A stretch of 64,000 nt of DNA from Plecoglossus altivelis (GCA_036571765.1 BROE01000016.1:14041065-14105064); one strand, 5' to 3'; counted from the first letter of the stretch, positions 22,332-33,369 are shown. The notes: a model not told the origin generated them from the sequence alone. A program made the numbers and translations.

Positions 22332-22384
22332 GTGTGACTCCGAGAACCGTTACCTTGGCAACCCTCTCAGAGGAACGTGCTACT
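22332..22384 (+). CDS. atrnl1: ATRNL1 exon w6: end of second laminin-type EGF module
   Basis: The acceptor TTGCAG ends at 22331 and the donor T|GTAAGT follows 22384. This micro-sized 53-base exon encodes CDSENRYLGNPLRGTCY and leaves one base (T) for the next codon. It supplies the last two cysteines of the laminin-EGF module begun in w5. The spare T matters: with w7 it makes TAT (Tyr), but joined directly to w8 it would make TAG. Confidence 0.94.
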
Positions 22385-23209
22385 GTAAGTATCCCGGATC
22401 CACACCTGAGACTCCCTTACCTCCTCGTACTCCACACACAAACACACAAACTTCACAACACCGTCCCCCACGTTTCATCCTATTTCATCAGGTTCACTTC
22501 TGACGCATCTAGCGTCTTCTCCATGTACCTTTAGTCCCTCTACAGTAGCACTCCACGCGGGCATGGATGGAAGCTTTTCATACCTTGCTTCTTAGCCTTT
22601 GTGGGTAGGTGATGATGTGGCTTTTTTAAAGAGGAGCGAAGGGGAGGTAGCAGGGAAAAAATGAGGGGAGTCATGGAAGATGTGAGAGAGTAGTGTCGAA
22701 GACCGTCTGAAGGAGGTGGGTGAGGGGGGAAGTAGATGGTCGATCGTAGTCCCATTCAGATGCTGGTAACATCCCTTCAACTGATTCATTTCATTTAGCA
22801 GTAACTCGGCCTTTTTAAAGTTTGAAGTTCAGAGATGAAATGATGAAGTACTAACAGCTGTTTCCCCTCTATCGCTCTGCCAGCGTTGCTCTACGGGCCA
22901 ATTGTAAGGTTACCATCTTAGGACCCAGTTCAAGGGCTGTCAATAACAAGGCATTCAGAGGGGTCAAGTCTCAAAGAGTTCATTGAGAAGCTTGGTTGGC
23001 TAACCTTCCCCTCAACCGCAATCAAATCTGCTCTTGGCAGAAGTTCTCTGATCATGGTAAAAATGTCTTTGATCAAGGCAATACCGATAGAAACCACAAT
23101 GATAGAGGAGAAATAGATGAAAGTGGATGCTGGACGGGCATGAGGGCATCTATCACTGTATCGTCTAATGCCTGAGCTGTATCACCATCGTCCTTCCTGA
23201 CAGATGTTG

Positions 23210-23224
23210 TCACTAGGGGGCACC
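23210..23224 (+). promoter_or_regulatory. CTCF-like motif, plus strand (strong match)
   Basis: TCACTAGGGGGCACC matches 14 of 15 positions of the CTCF core CCASYAGRKGGCRSY. Binding is inferred from the motif only. Confidence 0.45.
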
Positions 23225-24659
23225 ATCGCAGTGCAGAGTGCCCGTGGTTGCCAGGCACTGACAGAGGGCATATTGTGGGCACAGCGCCCATCCAACCCCT
23301 GTCACTGCAATTGCCAAGAGAGCTCTCCAGATGGGTTTGACAACTTCCTCCCTGAGGGCGATGTCACTTCCTGACTATCTCTCCCGTGTTGGTTAGCGAG
23401 TGGTTCCGACGTCATTAACCTGTAACCTGTTTCAGGTCCATTTACTCACCTATCTGTCCCTATCAGCCTCTTATATATTTGAACAAAGCTCTAACAGGCA
23501 CGCAGACAGTCTAAAAGGCCCATTAGAAAGGCATCAGTCCTCTCTTCCAGAGACGGAGAGCGAGCCACAGGGCTGATAGCAGAGATCAAATATTAGCATT
23601 CAGATGTCACAGTGGACATGGAGGGCCAAGCTTCCAAAACGGAAAGAGGTATGATGGATTCAGTTTCAAGATAATATTTTATTAACTTGCTATAGGCAGG
23701 GTCGTTTCTCTGAAATGTGTCTTGCCCCTGTCTTGATTCAGATGTGGGGGTCTGGTAGGTCGTACTCTTTGAGAGTCCATGAGCCACAGCTCTACCGCAG
23801 CCCGTACAGCCACAAGCACAGAATCACTTACGGACTTTACAACCTACTTTCGCAGAAGCCCAAGACCAGTTTAAGAGCCACTTTGGCGGACACCTCAACT
23901 ATTTCCAATCCCATCCACCGCCACGGCCATTATGTTGTTTAGTTACCACGCACACACACCAACGTGCAAACACAGCTGTTAACAACCTAAAGGATTTGAA
24001 CCTAAACCTGTAGTGCCATGGCTAAGCTTTGAACAGTGCTCTGCTTTGTGCCATTATGTCAAAACAGTATCTATATATTTCCTTTCTATTTGCTGATGTT
24101 ACAAAACAGGTTTTTTTCTTTCATCTCTGCAAGCAATTTTTTTTTTTTTTCAAACAGACGCTACGCTAGGCAGCCAGAAAACACTAAACCGTTTCTGTGT
24201 TTGTGCTCAGATCGCTGGAATGTTTACCCTATTATTCGACTGTTTTGCTCTACAGACCTCCCATCTTAATGATAACTGTGAAATCATACGACTGTAAACT
24301 GTACCAGGAGAATGTGTTCTGGGCTTGGGAGCTGCATGGATGTCTTGTGTTCTCGTTGGTCGGATCATATCAGCAGTGATGGCGTGGTTCTGATCCGCTT
24401 TGCCCTGCTGAACTCCTGAGTCTGCACGGCCAGGCACGCTATGGGCCAACACCAGAAGGCAACTGTGACTAATTGAGCCATTTATGACCGAGGAATCGGT
24501 TTGTTTGAAGACAAATACACACACGCACGCACACACAAACGCACAAACACAGACTGACAGATACTCAAGCACATACAAACAGTAGACACACAACATTACC
24601 AGACCGCCCTAAGGGGAAGTGAGTGTGACATCTTGTCTGTTTGTTTTACAGGATAGTGA

Positions 24660-25080
24660 CATGCTAATGCACCCACGGGCCAATGTAATGCTAGTAATGA
24701 CACACTAGAGCTGGGAAAACATCAGAGACAACAATGCTAATGATGACAGTGACAATAATGACGAATCTACGATAATGCTACCTCATAAACCACCTTATCA
24801 CGCCCAATGTTTAAGTTGTTAGCTCGATCTCTAAGGCGTCTTCCCCTTTCCTAAGGACTTGGTCTAGTTCGCATTTGATGTCTCATATTAGAATAGCCGA
24901 TAGACGTCTATCGTTTGGCCGAGCTATTGTAGCTAACAAGCTACTCTCTCCATCAGCGACCAGGCAGACTTGCTTGGCTAATGAGCCGGCCCCTCGTCAA
25001 TGAGCTGACCAGTCTGGTGTAGTTAGTGTAATGAGAGGATGGCTATGCTAGCCGGGCTAATGAGTCTCTCCGAGCACAGC
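24660..25080 (+). promoter_or_regulatory. Cluster of TAATGA-type homeodomain words
   Basis: CTAATG, TAATGA or AATGAG appear at least nine times in about 420 bases of non-repetitive sequence (for example 24665, 24737, 24979 and 25057). Such density could mark an enhancer, but the words are short and chance is not excluded. Confidence 0.2.
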
Positions 25081-26534
25081 CCCACGCTGTAGATCAGAGC
25101 TGGTCCTCAGATGGAAGTCGACAAAGCCACCAAGGGTCTTCCACCAGTCATCCATTATCCCAACACCAGTTAGGACCAGTTAAGAGGCGCCCTGCCCCTT
25201 TGCCCGCTGGCTTCCTCATTAAGTTATAATCAGCCACTCTGCATTAGAGGCTAAACGCTAGCTGACAGGCATTCCGCTTGGGAGGCTAACCAGGGTCACC
25301 GGAGTCTCTCTCTGATGCCCAGCGACACCGGACTCTGCACTTTGCACGCCAGCCATCGGAAGCCTGGCGTCTGCTTGAGTTATATTTTTATGAGGAGGGC
25401 ATCGTAAACAGTGGAATCGCTAGAAGAGCACCGTTTTTAAAACATTTCAACATTTACAAAAGTTTGGCCAAGTTAAATTATAGAATTATATTATACATTT
25501 TGCCAACGATACACATGCAATTTATAATGTAATAATGTGGCATTAAATCAATTATGCTCCTCCTTAAGTGTAATAACACGCTCCAGAGAGTGATGTTAAT
25601 AAAAAATAGGCAGAGATGTACATAATTACCTTGTCTCATCTTCATGTCAAAGTATTGGCCTTTCTGGTTGAATACTAGACAGCCCATCATCTTGTTTTTT
25701 TTTTCATGCAGCACGAAATTAGGAATCCCAAAAGCTAATATTTATGATTTTTCAGGATGCTTTACTTAAGTTTACCAAGAAACGCTCTACCCTTTGCAGC
25801 TCTACTTCAGAGACCAGATCACCGAAACGTCTCTGTTTTCACAGATGATCCTAATGACCTTTTGGGAAATAATTGACACCTAACTGCATTATTTCCCTCG
25901 TTCATCCAAACTGTGTTCCACTGTGTTCACCCCTCTCTACTTTTCTCCTTTCTTTTGTACTTGTGAAGGTGTTTCAAATGGGAAATAATGACTTGTAACA
26001 GGCGTCAAATCAAGTGTTGAGAGTGGATCCTGCTTAGGCAATGTTCTAGATGCTCTGCTCTATCCCCCCTCTGGAAACAGAATTCATAACAATATCAAAT
26101 GACCTCCTAGGGTGGAAGCCTTCTTGGTTGAGTACCTTGTTTCTGAGAAGCGGGAACAGCGCTACATGTTACGCTAACTGTTTCTCACGTATGCGATTTA
26201 TCTATGGCAGAGCGTGCAATACCTTTTGTGATACATCTGAGCGACGCGTTCGTAGAGAACACACATTCGTACAGTGTATGTACTGTGTAATTCAGATTAC
26301 ATCAGCTAAATTGTTGTCAGCTGTTTCTGATGGGAGTCGTAATTAGCTGAGTGAACTTTTAGCAACACGACGGCTCCAGCTAACAGGCGTATAATCAAAC
26401 ATATTGGAGGATGTGGGACGGATTATGCAGCTTGACAAGACGCTTGCATTCATTACGTTGCCATTGTCTTCTCTGTGAACTCGTGTACCTCCCTTCATCC
26501 TTCCTTCCATCCCCTGCTTTCAATCTCTATCTCC

Positions 26535-26587
<53 letters not shown>
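26535..26587 (+). repeat. (CA)n microsatellite
   Basis: 53 bases of CA with one TACA interruption. Confidence 0.96.
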
Positions 26588-27529
26588 TCTCACTCATTAC
26601 AGCGTGGACAGCAGGGGGTCTTTGAGTGGGCTTTGCCTCTTCATCACACGGTGATTGTAAAACACCCAGAAACCTTCCAGCATTCCACTTCCAAGTTCCC
26701 CACTGAACTTGCGTGTCCCCTTTACGGAGTGTGTGGAAGTGTGTGAAGTTTACTGAAGACCCTTATGGGATAAACAGCGCACATGTAGCCCTGCTGCCTG
26801 GGAGCCACAGAACCACATCAGCTTTGATCTGATATCTCCTAAATCCTCTAACTCGCCGTGGAGGCTAAACAAAAAACAACTTCGTCAAACATAATTTCCT
26901 TTCGTCTCGGCGAGGCTGAAGTGTGCGCTTTTGAAAGGAAGAGGTCAATTTCAGTCTCGTCCGAACGCTGCAGGAGAGTTTTGTTCCTCTTCTGAACGGC
27001 TTTTTAGTTGTTCTCTGCCTGCTACCTTAATTAAGAGTTTCAACCATTTCACCTTTAATGCTGTACATAGCAGCTCCAAGGCCTCCCACACTACCGACCT
27101 CCTAACAATGGTAGCTGTGGGCTTTGCATGTATTTCTGTGTCCTTACACTTTATATTCAACGAGCAGTCTATTGCTGTGCAGCCCATTTTAGACCTGCTG
27201 GTAGATTCGACTGATATATTTCTTTCTGTATATTTTTTTCCTCTGGATTCCAACCCTAAGGGATCGTAAAACCCCTGGGATTTAATAGATTTTGGTCAAA
27301 GAGATTGAGCGTTGAGATGGAGTGCGCTCCAAACAGCTACAACAGAGTGTAAACAGGGAGCACATTGGCAGCAGTGGAGCCTAATGTGGACATTGCCTTT
27401 TTGAACCCTCTGCAATGTGTTTCCACTCATACCCCATTTAACATGAATGGCAGGTCTGAAGCAAGTCAAAATGGAAATGAGTCAACACACTGAACCGTTC
27501 CATGAAGTGCAAGCGGTCAATTTGTCATT

Positions 27530-27640
27530 TCTCCGATTGCACGTGACCCCCTGACGTCGTGAGCCGCTCATTCAATACGGCCCAACGCCGACACGCTTCC
27601 CTCGGGCCAATCACGGCCGCCGGCCAGGGCGCCGTGAGTC
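27530..27640 (+). promoter_or_regulatory. Small CpG-rich block with CACGTG, TGACGTC and CCAAT words
   Basis: CACGTG is at 27540, TGACGTC at 27552 and CCAAT at 27607, with more than ten CpG in 110 bases. This could be an intronic enhancer or minor promoter. No transcript is evident. Confidence 0.25.
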
Positions 27641-28287
27641 TGGAAGCAGTCTGAAGCAGCGCAACTAGGTGACCCTTCCGGAGACTCTCTGGGCTCCAGA
27701 TGTTAAACGCTTCCAAACCCCCTCAGTCTTACAGCCCCTATTGTGTGTCCGGCAAACACATTCACTCAGACAAGAAGACGAGCGTTTAGAGACAGAAAGG
27801 GGGCTATTGAACAGGCCTAAACCAGGGAATTAGTCTATCAGCGCAGCACTCGTGTTGAATCGATCAAACTGCACCCTTTAATGACCAGTGGCTGCTTACA
27901 GGGCTGATTGAGATCTCAGACCAGTCTTCACTTCTGTATACTTAAGTCTTTAATTGAATATTGACGTTGCGGTCGATAAAGTAGACGTTTTATATCTGGC
28001 AACATCTGATGATTAGAGAATCCAACATCTCTGAAGAAGAAGGGATCTGTTGATTGTGTTGATAATGATGTGAAGGTGACGATAGTTTTCAGAATCACAT
28101 TTTTTTCAACCATAACCATAACCTGTCTGCAGTTTTTCAACGCCACGACAGTTGTAGTCCCCCCCCCTCCTCTCCCCCCATTATATTTCAATCCAACGCC
28201 TTCGGCAAACAACAAACACTTAAACTGCAATGCCATGAGAAACTGTTTTGAACGTTAGATTGCTTGTTTGAGTAAGTGTTTGTTTAG

Positions 28288-28420
28288 TGTGTGTGTTCTA
28301 ACGGTGTGTGTTTGTGTGTGTGTGTGTGTGTGTGTAGTGTGTTTTTGTTGTCGTGTGTGTGTGTATGTGTGTGTGTGCGTGCGTGTGTGGCATGTTGTGT
28401 GTGTGCGCGTGCGCGTACCT
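28288..28420 (+). repeat. TG/CG repeat before the dead w7 copy
   Basis: Interrupted (TG)n with TTTGTTGTCG, then GCGTGCGTGTGTGGCATG and GCGCGTGCGCG. It parallels the tract at 28551-28662. Confidence 0.93.
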
Positions 28421-28424
28421 GTAG

Positions 28425-28521
28425 ATAATTCTGCTGATAAGACTACCAGTTCACCTTCAGCCTGCTCCAAGAAGATGATCACCATTACACATCCATCAAC
28501 TTCATGGCCTCGCCTGAACAG
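28425..28521 (+). pseudogene. Upstream duplicate of exon w7, disrupted by two 1-base insertions
   Basis: This 97-base block repeats exon w7 (28668-28762) and is followed by 30 more identical intron bases (to 28551). It differs in the exon only by an extra T (AATTCT against AATCT) and an extra A (GATAAG against GATAG), both within 18 bases of the acceptor. Its frame gives NSADKTTSSPS in place of NLLIDYQFTF. Inclusion with w7 would give a TAA at the second codon of w7. Use in place of w7 would shift the frame and stop within w9. Both copies have a TG/CG repeat at their 5' side. A false duplication made during assembly across the microsatellite is the simplest reading; a real inactive tandem duplicate is the alternative. 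Confidence 0.85.
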
Positions 28522-28550
28522 GTCAGTCAGCTACACAAACTGAATCAGAA

Positions 28551-28553
28551 TGT

Positions 28554-28622
<69 letters not shown>

Positions 28623-28662
28623 CGTGTGTGGCATGTCTGTGTGTGTGCGCGTGCGCGTGCGC
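28551..28662 (+). repeat. TG/CG repeat abutting the w7 acceptor
   Basis: (TG)n with a TTTG interruption is followed by GCGTGCGTGTGTGGCATG, TGTGTGTGTGCGCG and TGCGCGTGCG. It ends five bases before the acceptor AG. There is no polypyrimidine tract between it and the exon. Confidence 0.95.
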
Positions 28663-28667
28663 TGTAG

Positions 28668-28762
28668 ATAATCTGCTGATAGACTACCAGTTCACCTTCA
28701 GCCTGCTCCAAGAAGATGATCACCATTACACATCCATCAACTTCATGGCCTCGCCTGAACAG
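28668..28762 (+). CDS. atrnl1: ATRNL1 exon w7: membrane-proximal region, part 1
   Basis: The acceptor CTGTAG ends at 28667 and the donor CAG|GTCAGT follows 28762. The exon is 95 bases and encodes YNLLIDYQFTFSLLQEDDHH followed by YTSINFMASPEQ, ending on a codon boundary. This is the start of the conserved attractin membrane-proximal region. The splice acceptor is odd: the 50 bases before it are alternating TG/CG with no polypyrimidine tract. An inactive near-identical copy lies 241-243 bases upstream. The downstream copy is chosen because only it keeps the frame with w6 and w8. Confidence 0.93.
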
Positions 28763-29020
28763 GTCAGTCAGCTACACAAACTGAATCAGAATCCCAATAT
28801 CTGTCTGGGGTGTATATCAGTCAGTAACCAAATCTAACCTAAATCCACTCGATCTGAATCCATTTGTAACTGAATCAAACTCCTTCTCACTCAGAATCAT
28901 TCCAAAACTCCACTAAAATCAATATGGAGTTGAGACGGAATTGTTTTGATTTCATTCTGATAACTGAATGGAAAGTGTTTTGTAACTCCAAAGTGAACAG
29001 TACAAACCCTTTCTCTCTCA

Positions 29021-29053
<33 letters not shown>

Positions 29054-29066
29054 CTTCTCTCTCTAG
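28763..29066 (+). other. Intron w7-w8 (304 bp)
   Basis: It is bounded by GTCAGT and CTCTAG. Repeated TCTGAATC/CTGAATCA words occur at 28780-28880, and the last 58 bases are a CT repeat. Confidence 0.9.
29009..29064 (+). repeat. CT repeat forming the w8 polypyrimidine tract
   Basis: TTCTCTCTCA then (CT)n runs to the acceptor. Confidence 0.9.
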
Positions 29067-29145
29067 AGCAATAAGAATCTTGATATGTCCATCAATGCAT
29101 CCAACAACTTCAACCTCAACATTTCTTGGTCCATCGGCTCCACAG
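29067..29145 (+). CDS. atrnl1: ATRNL1 exon w8: membrane-proximal region, part 2
   Basis: The acceptor CTCTAG ends at 29066 and the donor G|GTAACA follows 29145. The exon is 79 bases, entering at a codon boundary and leaving one base over. It encodes SNKNLDMSINASNNFNLNIS and then WSIGST. Sequons are NAS and NIS. The acceptor tract is a pure CT repeat from about 29009, so its length is likely to vary between individuals. The serine start SNKNLD is the ATRNL1 form. Confidence 0.94.
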
Positions 29146-29964
29146 GTAACAATCATTCAGTCAATAAATTATAAGTAATGAACGAGTTCAGCTAATAATT
29201 GACCATCTGGCCCAGCAATGTACAATGTTTTTAGAAATTGTATGTGACTTTAATTGGTTACCCAAACTGCAAAAAAATGGCTTTAAATGTACCCTAATGA
29301 TTCCTTATTACAGAGTTTTTGGGGGTTAGAATCACTTGTGTGTCTCGAGGGGAATGCCCTACTTGACAAAACACTGCGATGATATTTAGAATTCTGGCAT
29401 TGGAACATTTTCAGAGTGTTTTTGTGTGATTTCAATTAAGATAAAGTTGTGCTTTCACAGTAGCAGTGTCTTGGGGGCTGGAATCTCCGAGTGGAGGGAC
29501 ATTAGGGAGTGGGCCGCAGGGCTGGACTCAACAATCACACACTGGCCGATAAAGAGCCGGGCACTAATCTTTTATTCACACTGTCTCAAAGACTCTGCCA
29601 TTAAGGCATTACTCCTGATAATATTTTGAAGGGCGTCAACTTTTTAGTTTAAAAAATGTTTAAGATAGATTTTCATTCTTTCTTTCTCCCCTCAGATCAG
29701 ATTTTTTGGGGGGGGTTGTCAGTGTCTATGCTGTGCCATGTGTATTTGGGTTGTGTGTGTTTGTGTGTGTAGTTTGACTCTTGCGTGCCATGCTCTATGT
29801 ACTTGTATGTCTGCTCCTACACTTTGGTTGACATTTTTTTATATACTGAAACAAAATGAATATGATTGATTTTGTGCTATAAGGAAAGCAGCACATGGAT
29901 GATGTGATGTGACAGAGATGTTTGGAACACAACTTCACATATTTCTGAATCCTCTTTTTTCTAG
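29146..29964 (+). other. Intron w8-w9 (819 bp)
   Basis: AT-rich unique sequence with a short G run (29707-29715) and a short GT repeat (29749-29769). No exon is seen. Confidence 0.85.
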
Positions 29965-30122
29965 CCGGCACGATCTCAGGTGAAGAGGTGCACATTGTGT
30001 CCAGGACCAACATAAAGGAACACAGAGACAGTTTCTCCTGTGAGAAATTCAACTTCCGCCTCAACCCCAACACAACCTTCTATGTCTACATCAGCAACTT
30101 CACCTGGCCAATCAAGATCCAG
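29965..30122 (+). CDS. atrnl1: ATRNL1 exon w9: membrane-proximal region, part 3
   Basis: The acceptor TTCTAG ends at 29964 and the donor CAG|GTGAGA follows 30122. The exon is 158 bases and ends on a codon boundary. It encodes AGTISGEEVHIVSRTNIKEH, then RDSFSCEKFNFRLNPNTTFY and VYISNFTWPIKIQ. Sequons are NTT and NFT. The beta-strand-like VYISNFTWPIKIQ segment is close to invariant across attractins and leads into the membrane stalk in w10. The single cysteine in SFSCEKF has no obvious partner nearby. Confidence 0.95.
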
Positions 30123-30889
30123 GTGAGAGAAGTACCTGCCTGCAAACAGACACACATAAACACTATTTATATGCTTTTTTCATTCTAACAAGTGTTTAAA
30201 TTTTCAGTGCGAAGAATCGTTTTGTGACGCAAATGCATATTTATATATATATATCAACATTAATATTCATAACACATTGCTTCTCACCTTTAATGCTGAA
30301 ACATTTGACATTAAGATATGTGTTAATGCCTCAGTTGTGAATTGTTATGAATTGATGATCTTGTGGTGTTTTTGTTCTGCATTAGTTGTGTTAGAAATAC
30401 TTTTTTGAAATATTCTCTTCCTTTGTAAACCTTAAATAATTATACATCTGTTTCGTATGGCTACAGATCCCTCCTGTTTTTTAAAGCTGGATGGATTAAA
30501 TGGTAGCTCCTTGAATTGATATCAACCCAAGTTATAAGCCAAGGAATGAAGGTCTGTCTCTTTAACGGATAAACCGTTGTGAAGACAATAAGCATAAACT
30601 AAATGAAATATGTGTAGCCAAAAAAATAATTAGTTAATGATCCGTGAGTTTGCAATGTCTCCATCAATTACGGGCGGGGTGCTTTAAAACAGAGACAGCC
30701 CCACAAAATAGTCACGCTGTAATCTTATGATCCATAAAATTGAAGTCGGCTTTAGCGGTTATATTTTAAGAAGGGTGTCAGCGTGACTGTTGTGATGAGA
30801 GAGCGTTGGCAGAGGATCGAACAAAGACTCTACAGACAGACAGGCTACATATCCGACACCAAGAGACAGGCCCTCTCCTGAAGCGAAGA

Positions 30890-31225
30890 CACGTCCATGG
30901 AGAGATGGGGAGGCGGAGGAGAGAATATGGATGACTGGGTGAAGTGATGAGAGATGGTGGGAGGGGGTGGAGGGAGAAAAGATGAGGGAGAGGGGTAAGA
31001 AAAGTGGATGACAAAGGGAAGTGAAACAGAGGAAAGATGGAACAGAAGAGGAGGAGGGATGGATGATAGGGTAAGAGGTGTGAGGGGCGGTGGTGTGTGA
31101 AGATAAAGGAGGGTGGATGCCAGAGAAGGAAGGAACACCAAATGCGTGCGACCTATACCTGTGAGAGACAGAGAGACAGAGAGAGCGGGACAGAGAGATA
31201 TAGACAGAGAGAGATGGAGAGAGAC
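30890..31225 (+). repeat. Irregular purine-rich GGAGA tract
   Basis: GAGAGATGG and AGGAGGAGGG words over about 330 bases, ending in a GACAGAGAGA repeat (31164-31225). Confidence 0.65.
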
Positions 31226-32352
31226 AGAGGGCCCACACGAAGCCTTCTCCTCGTTACGTGATAAACGTCGTCTCGTCTCGCCTTGTCTCGTCTGAGGAAG
31301 TAACAAAGAAAGGTGTGCTGGCACCCAGGATGAAAGGCACCTGACTGACCGCACCCACGGCTGGGTTAAACGCTCTTGTGAGTGCAAACCAGAGGACAGT
31401 GGGTTTGCTCAACTGTGCCGTCCACCTCCCTCTCTCCTGTCCAGTGACTCGTGTATGTCAGGGTGTCCCCCAGTCATAAGAGGAAGCCACCACATGCAGG
31501 ACCTGCTAGTCTTGCGATGCTAAAGGAATTAGCTTCAACTAAAAGTTCCTGCTTATCACGGCTATCAATGCACTCCGTAATAGAGTCAGGCAGTGCAGAT
31601 GTGGCTGTTCCTGGGAGCTTATTACTAAACATCCTGCCAGTTGTGGAGCTCATTAGCCATCGATCCAGCCTGTATGGACTCACATTCCCATTAAGGCAGC
31701 CTAATCAGGGCTCTGTATAGACGAGGAAGGTAACATGAGGCCTTGATGACGATGATGAGCCTTATCCCACAACCATGTATGGACACCAACACACACGCAC
31801 GCACGCACGCATACACACAGTGTCGTTAGTAACCTGAGCTCAGTCCTTGCCTGCGCTAGCCCCTACTCTCCTTCTGCCCTTGTTGACCTTGGTAGCTTCC
31901 GATACAGAGAGAGTGGCGATGAGGTCTAGAGTATTGCTAATGACTGGCTCACTATCTGATGAACTGGTTAATGACTAGGGCTCAGCCACCAGCAGTGCAT
32001 GCTTTAACATACGCAGCCAGACGTCTGCTAAGTGCAGGATTTTGCTCCTCCGAAGTTGTGATACTATGTGATGCTGTAGCAGTATTCAGAATGGAGCAGT
32101 TGAACCATGTAGCTGCTAGACTGGTTCGACAGTGGATAGAAGAATGGCCCATTTTTTTTCATCACTACTTCTTTCTCTCCTCTCAGTGTGAACAGATGCA
32201 TGGAGAAAGATCACTATTTTTCTGTTGTTGTTGCTGGTTCAGCCAAAGTACAGAAGTTCATACATTTTGGATCAGTCACCCGCAGGCCTGTCTGCTCTAT
32301 GGTTGTAAAGCAGCTTGTCTCCCTGTGTTTCAGCCTCTGTGACTGTCCTAGA

Positions 32353-32521
32353 TGCCTATGCTAGCTGCCTATGCTAGCTGCCTATGCTAGCTGCCTATGC
32401 TAGCTGCCCATGCTACCTGACCATGCTACCTGACCATGCTACCTGACCATGCTGGCTGCCCATGCTAGCTGCCCATGCTAGCTGCCCATGCTAGCTGCCT
32501 ATGCTAGCTCCCTATGCTAGC
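32353..32521 (+). repeat. 13-bp minisatellite TGCCTATGCTAGC, 13 copies
   Basis: Thirteen copies in exact register span 169 bases. Middle copies read TGACCATGCTACC, so variants are grouped as CTAT, then CCAT, then CTAT. Each unit contains GCTAGC or a variant, a short palindrome. Confidence 0.92.
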
Positions 32522-32964
32522 GCTTTGATTTTATTAACAGTGGCAGTGAGATTGGGGGCATTTGATTGAGACCCTGGTCCACCCCTCCGGGGCTTAGGAG
32601 GATCTCATCCCAATGGCCCCTGTGGCTGTCCAACCAAGTGCTTGACTGAAATATCTGTCACTCACACTCTGCGTGGCAGTGTTACTGGTGACAGGGGCTG
32701 AGGGAGTGACACATAGTGTCTGGTGAATCATCTCCTGCAGAGAGAGAATTAGGCTGTAGTCTACAGGCACACAGACTAATATACACCTGACTGATCGCTT
32801 GGAGACAATCGACACTTGACCTTTTTGTTTTCTGTGGAGCACGTCAAAGTCCTTTTGAATCCCATCAAGACTTCCTTCTATTTCTCTCTCGCTCTCTCTT
32901 TGAGTCTTATTCAGTATGATTGCAACACGACACACTCATTTCAAATGTCTCCCTTAAACATGCA

Positions 32965-32965
32965 T

Positions 32966-33003
<38 letters not shown>

Positions 33004-33012
33004 GCACGCACA
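32965..33012 (+). repeat. CA/CGCA repeat
   Basis: (CA)17 is followed by CGCACGCACGCACAC. Confidence 0.92.
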
Positions 33013-33369
33013 CCCATTCTCTCTCCCTTTCTGTCCCTGCCTTTCTTATATTCACACACAACATGTTCGTACAGATGCGCTCAGAACAACTGCAACACCA
33101 CACACTGCCTTCACATCCGCTCCACAGAGCCTAATGAGATCTGAAGGGAAACAGCCAGCTAATTTTACAGTGTTTAACGGAGGGAATATGAAGTAGCTTA
33201 GCCTAGCATGACAGACGCCCGCGTAGCAATGTCACCTTCCCCGAGCAAACATCTGGGGGATAGAACGTGCATGCGACGGGTCAGGTGGAATGTGTACTAT
33301 GTGCCTGTGTTGTTTACTGTCAGTACGGCTTGGCATGTGCATCTACATTTTTGTGTGTTTGAGAAATGG

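Larger units (their letters stand above)
22385..28667 (+). other. Intron w6-w7 (6283 bp, includes the dead w7 copy)
   Basis: It is bounded by GTAAGT and CTGTAG. It is the least repetitive of the large introns. 22390-26530 and 26590-28260 are mostly unique, with a CTCF-like site (23210), a homeodomain-word cluster (24660-25080) and a small CpG-rich block (27530-27640). TG repeats begin at 28288. I see no further exon. Confidence 0.85.

Noticed and set aside
22788..22810. Third SINE-like core (CATTTCATTTAGCAGTAACT)
   Set aside because: Only about 11 bases match and similarity stops there; a chance match is likely.
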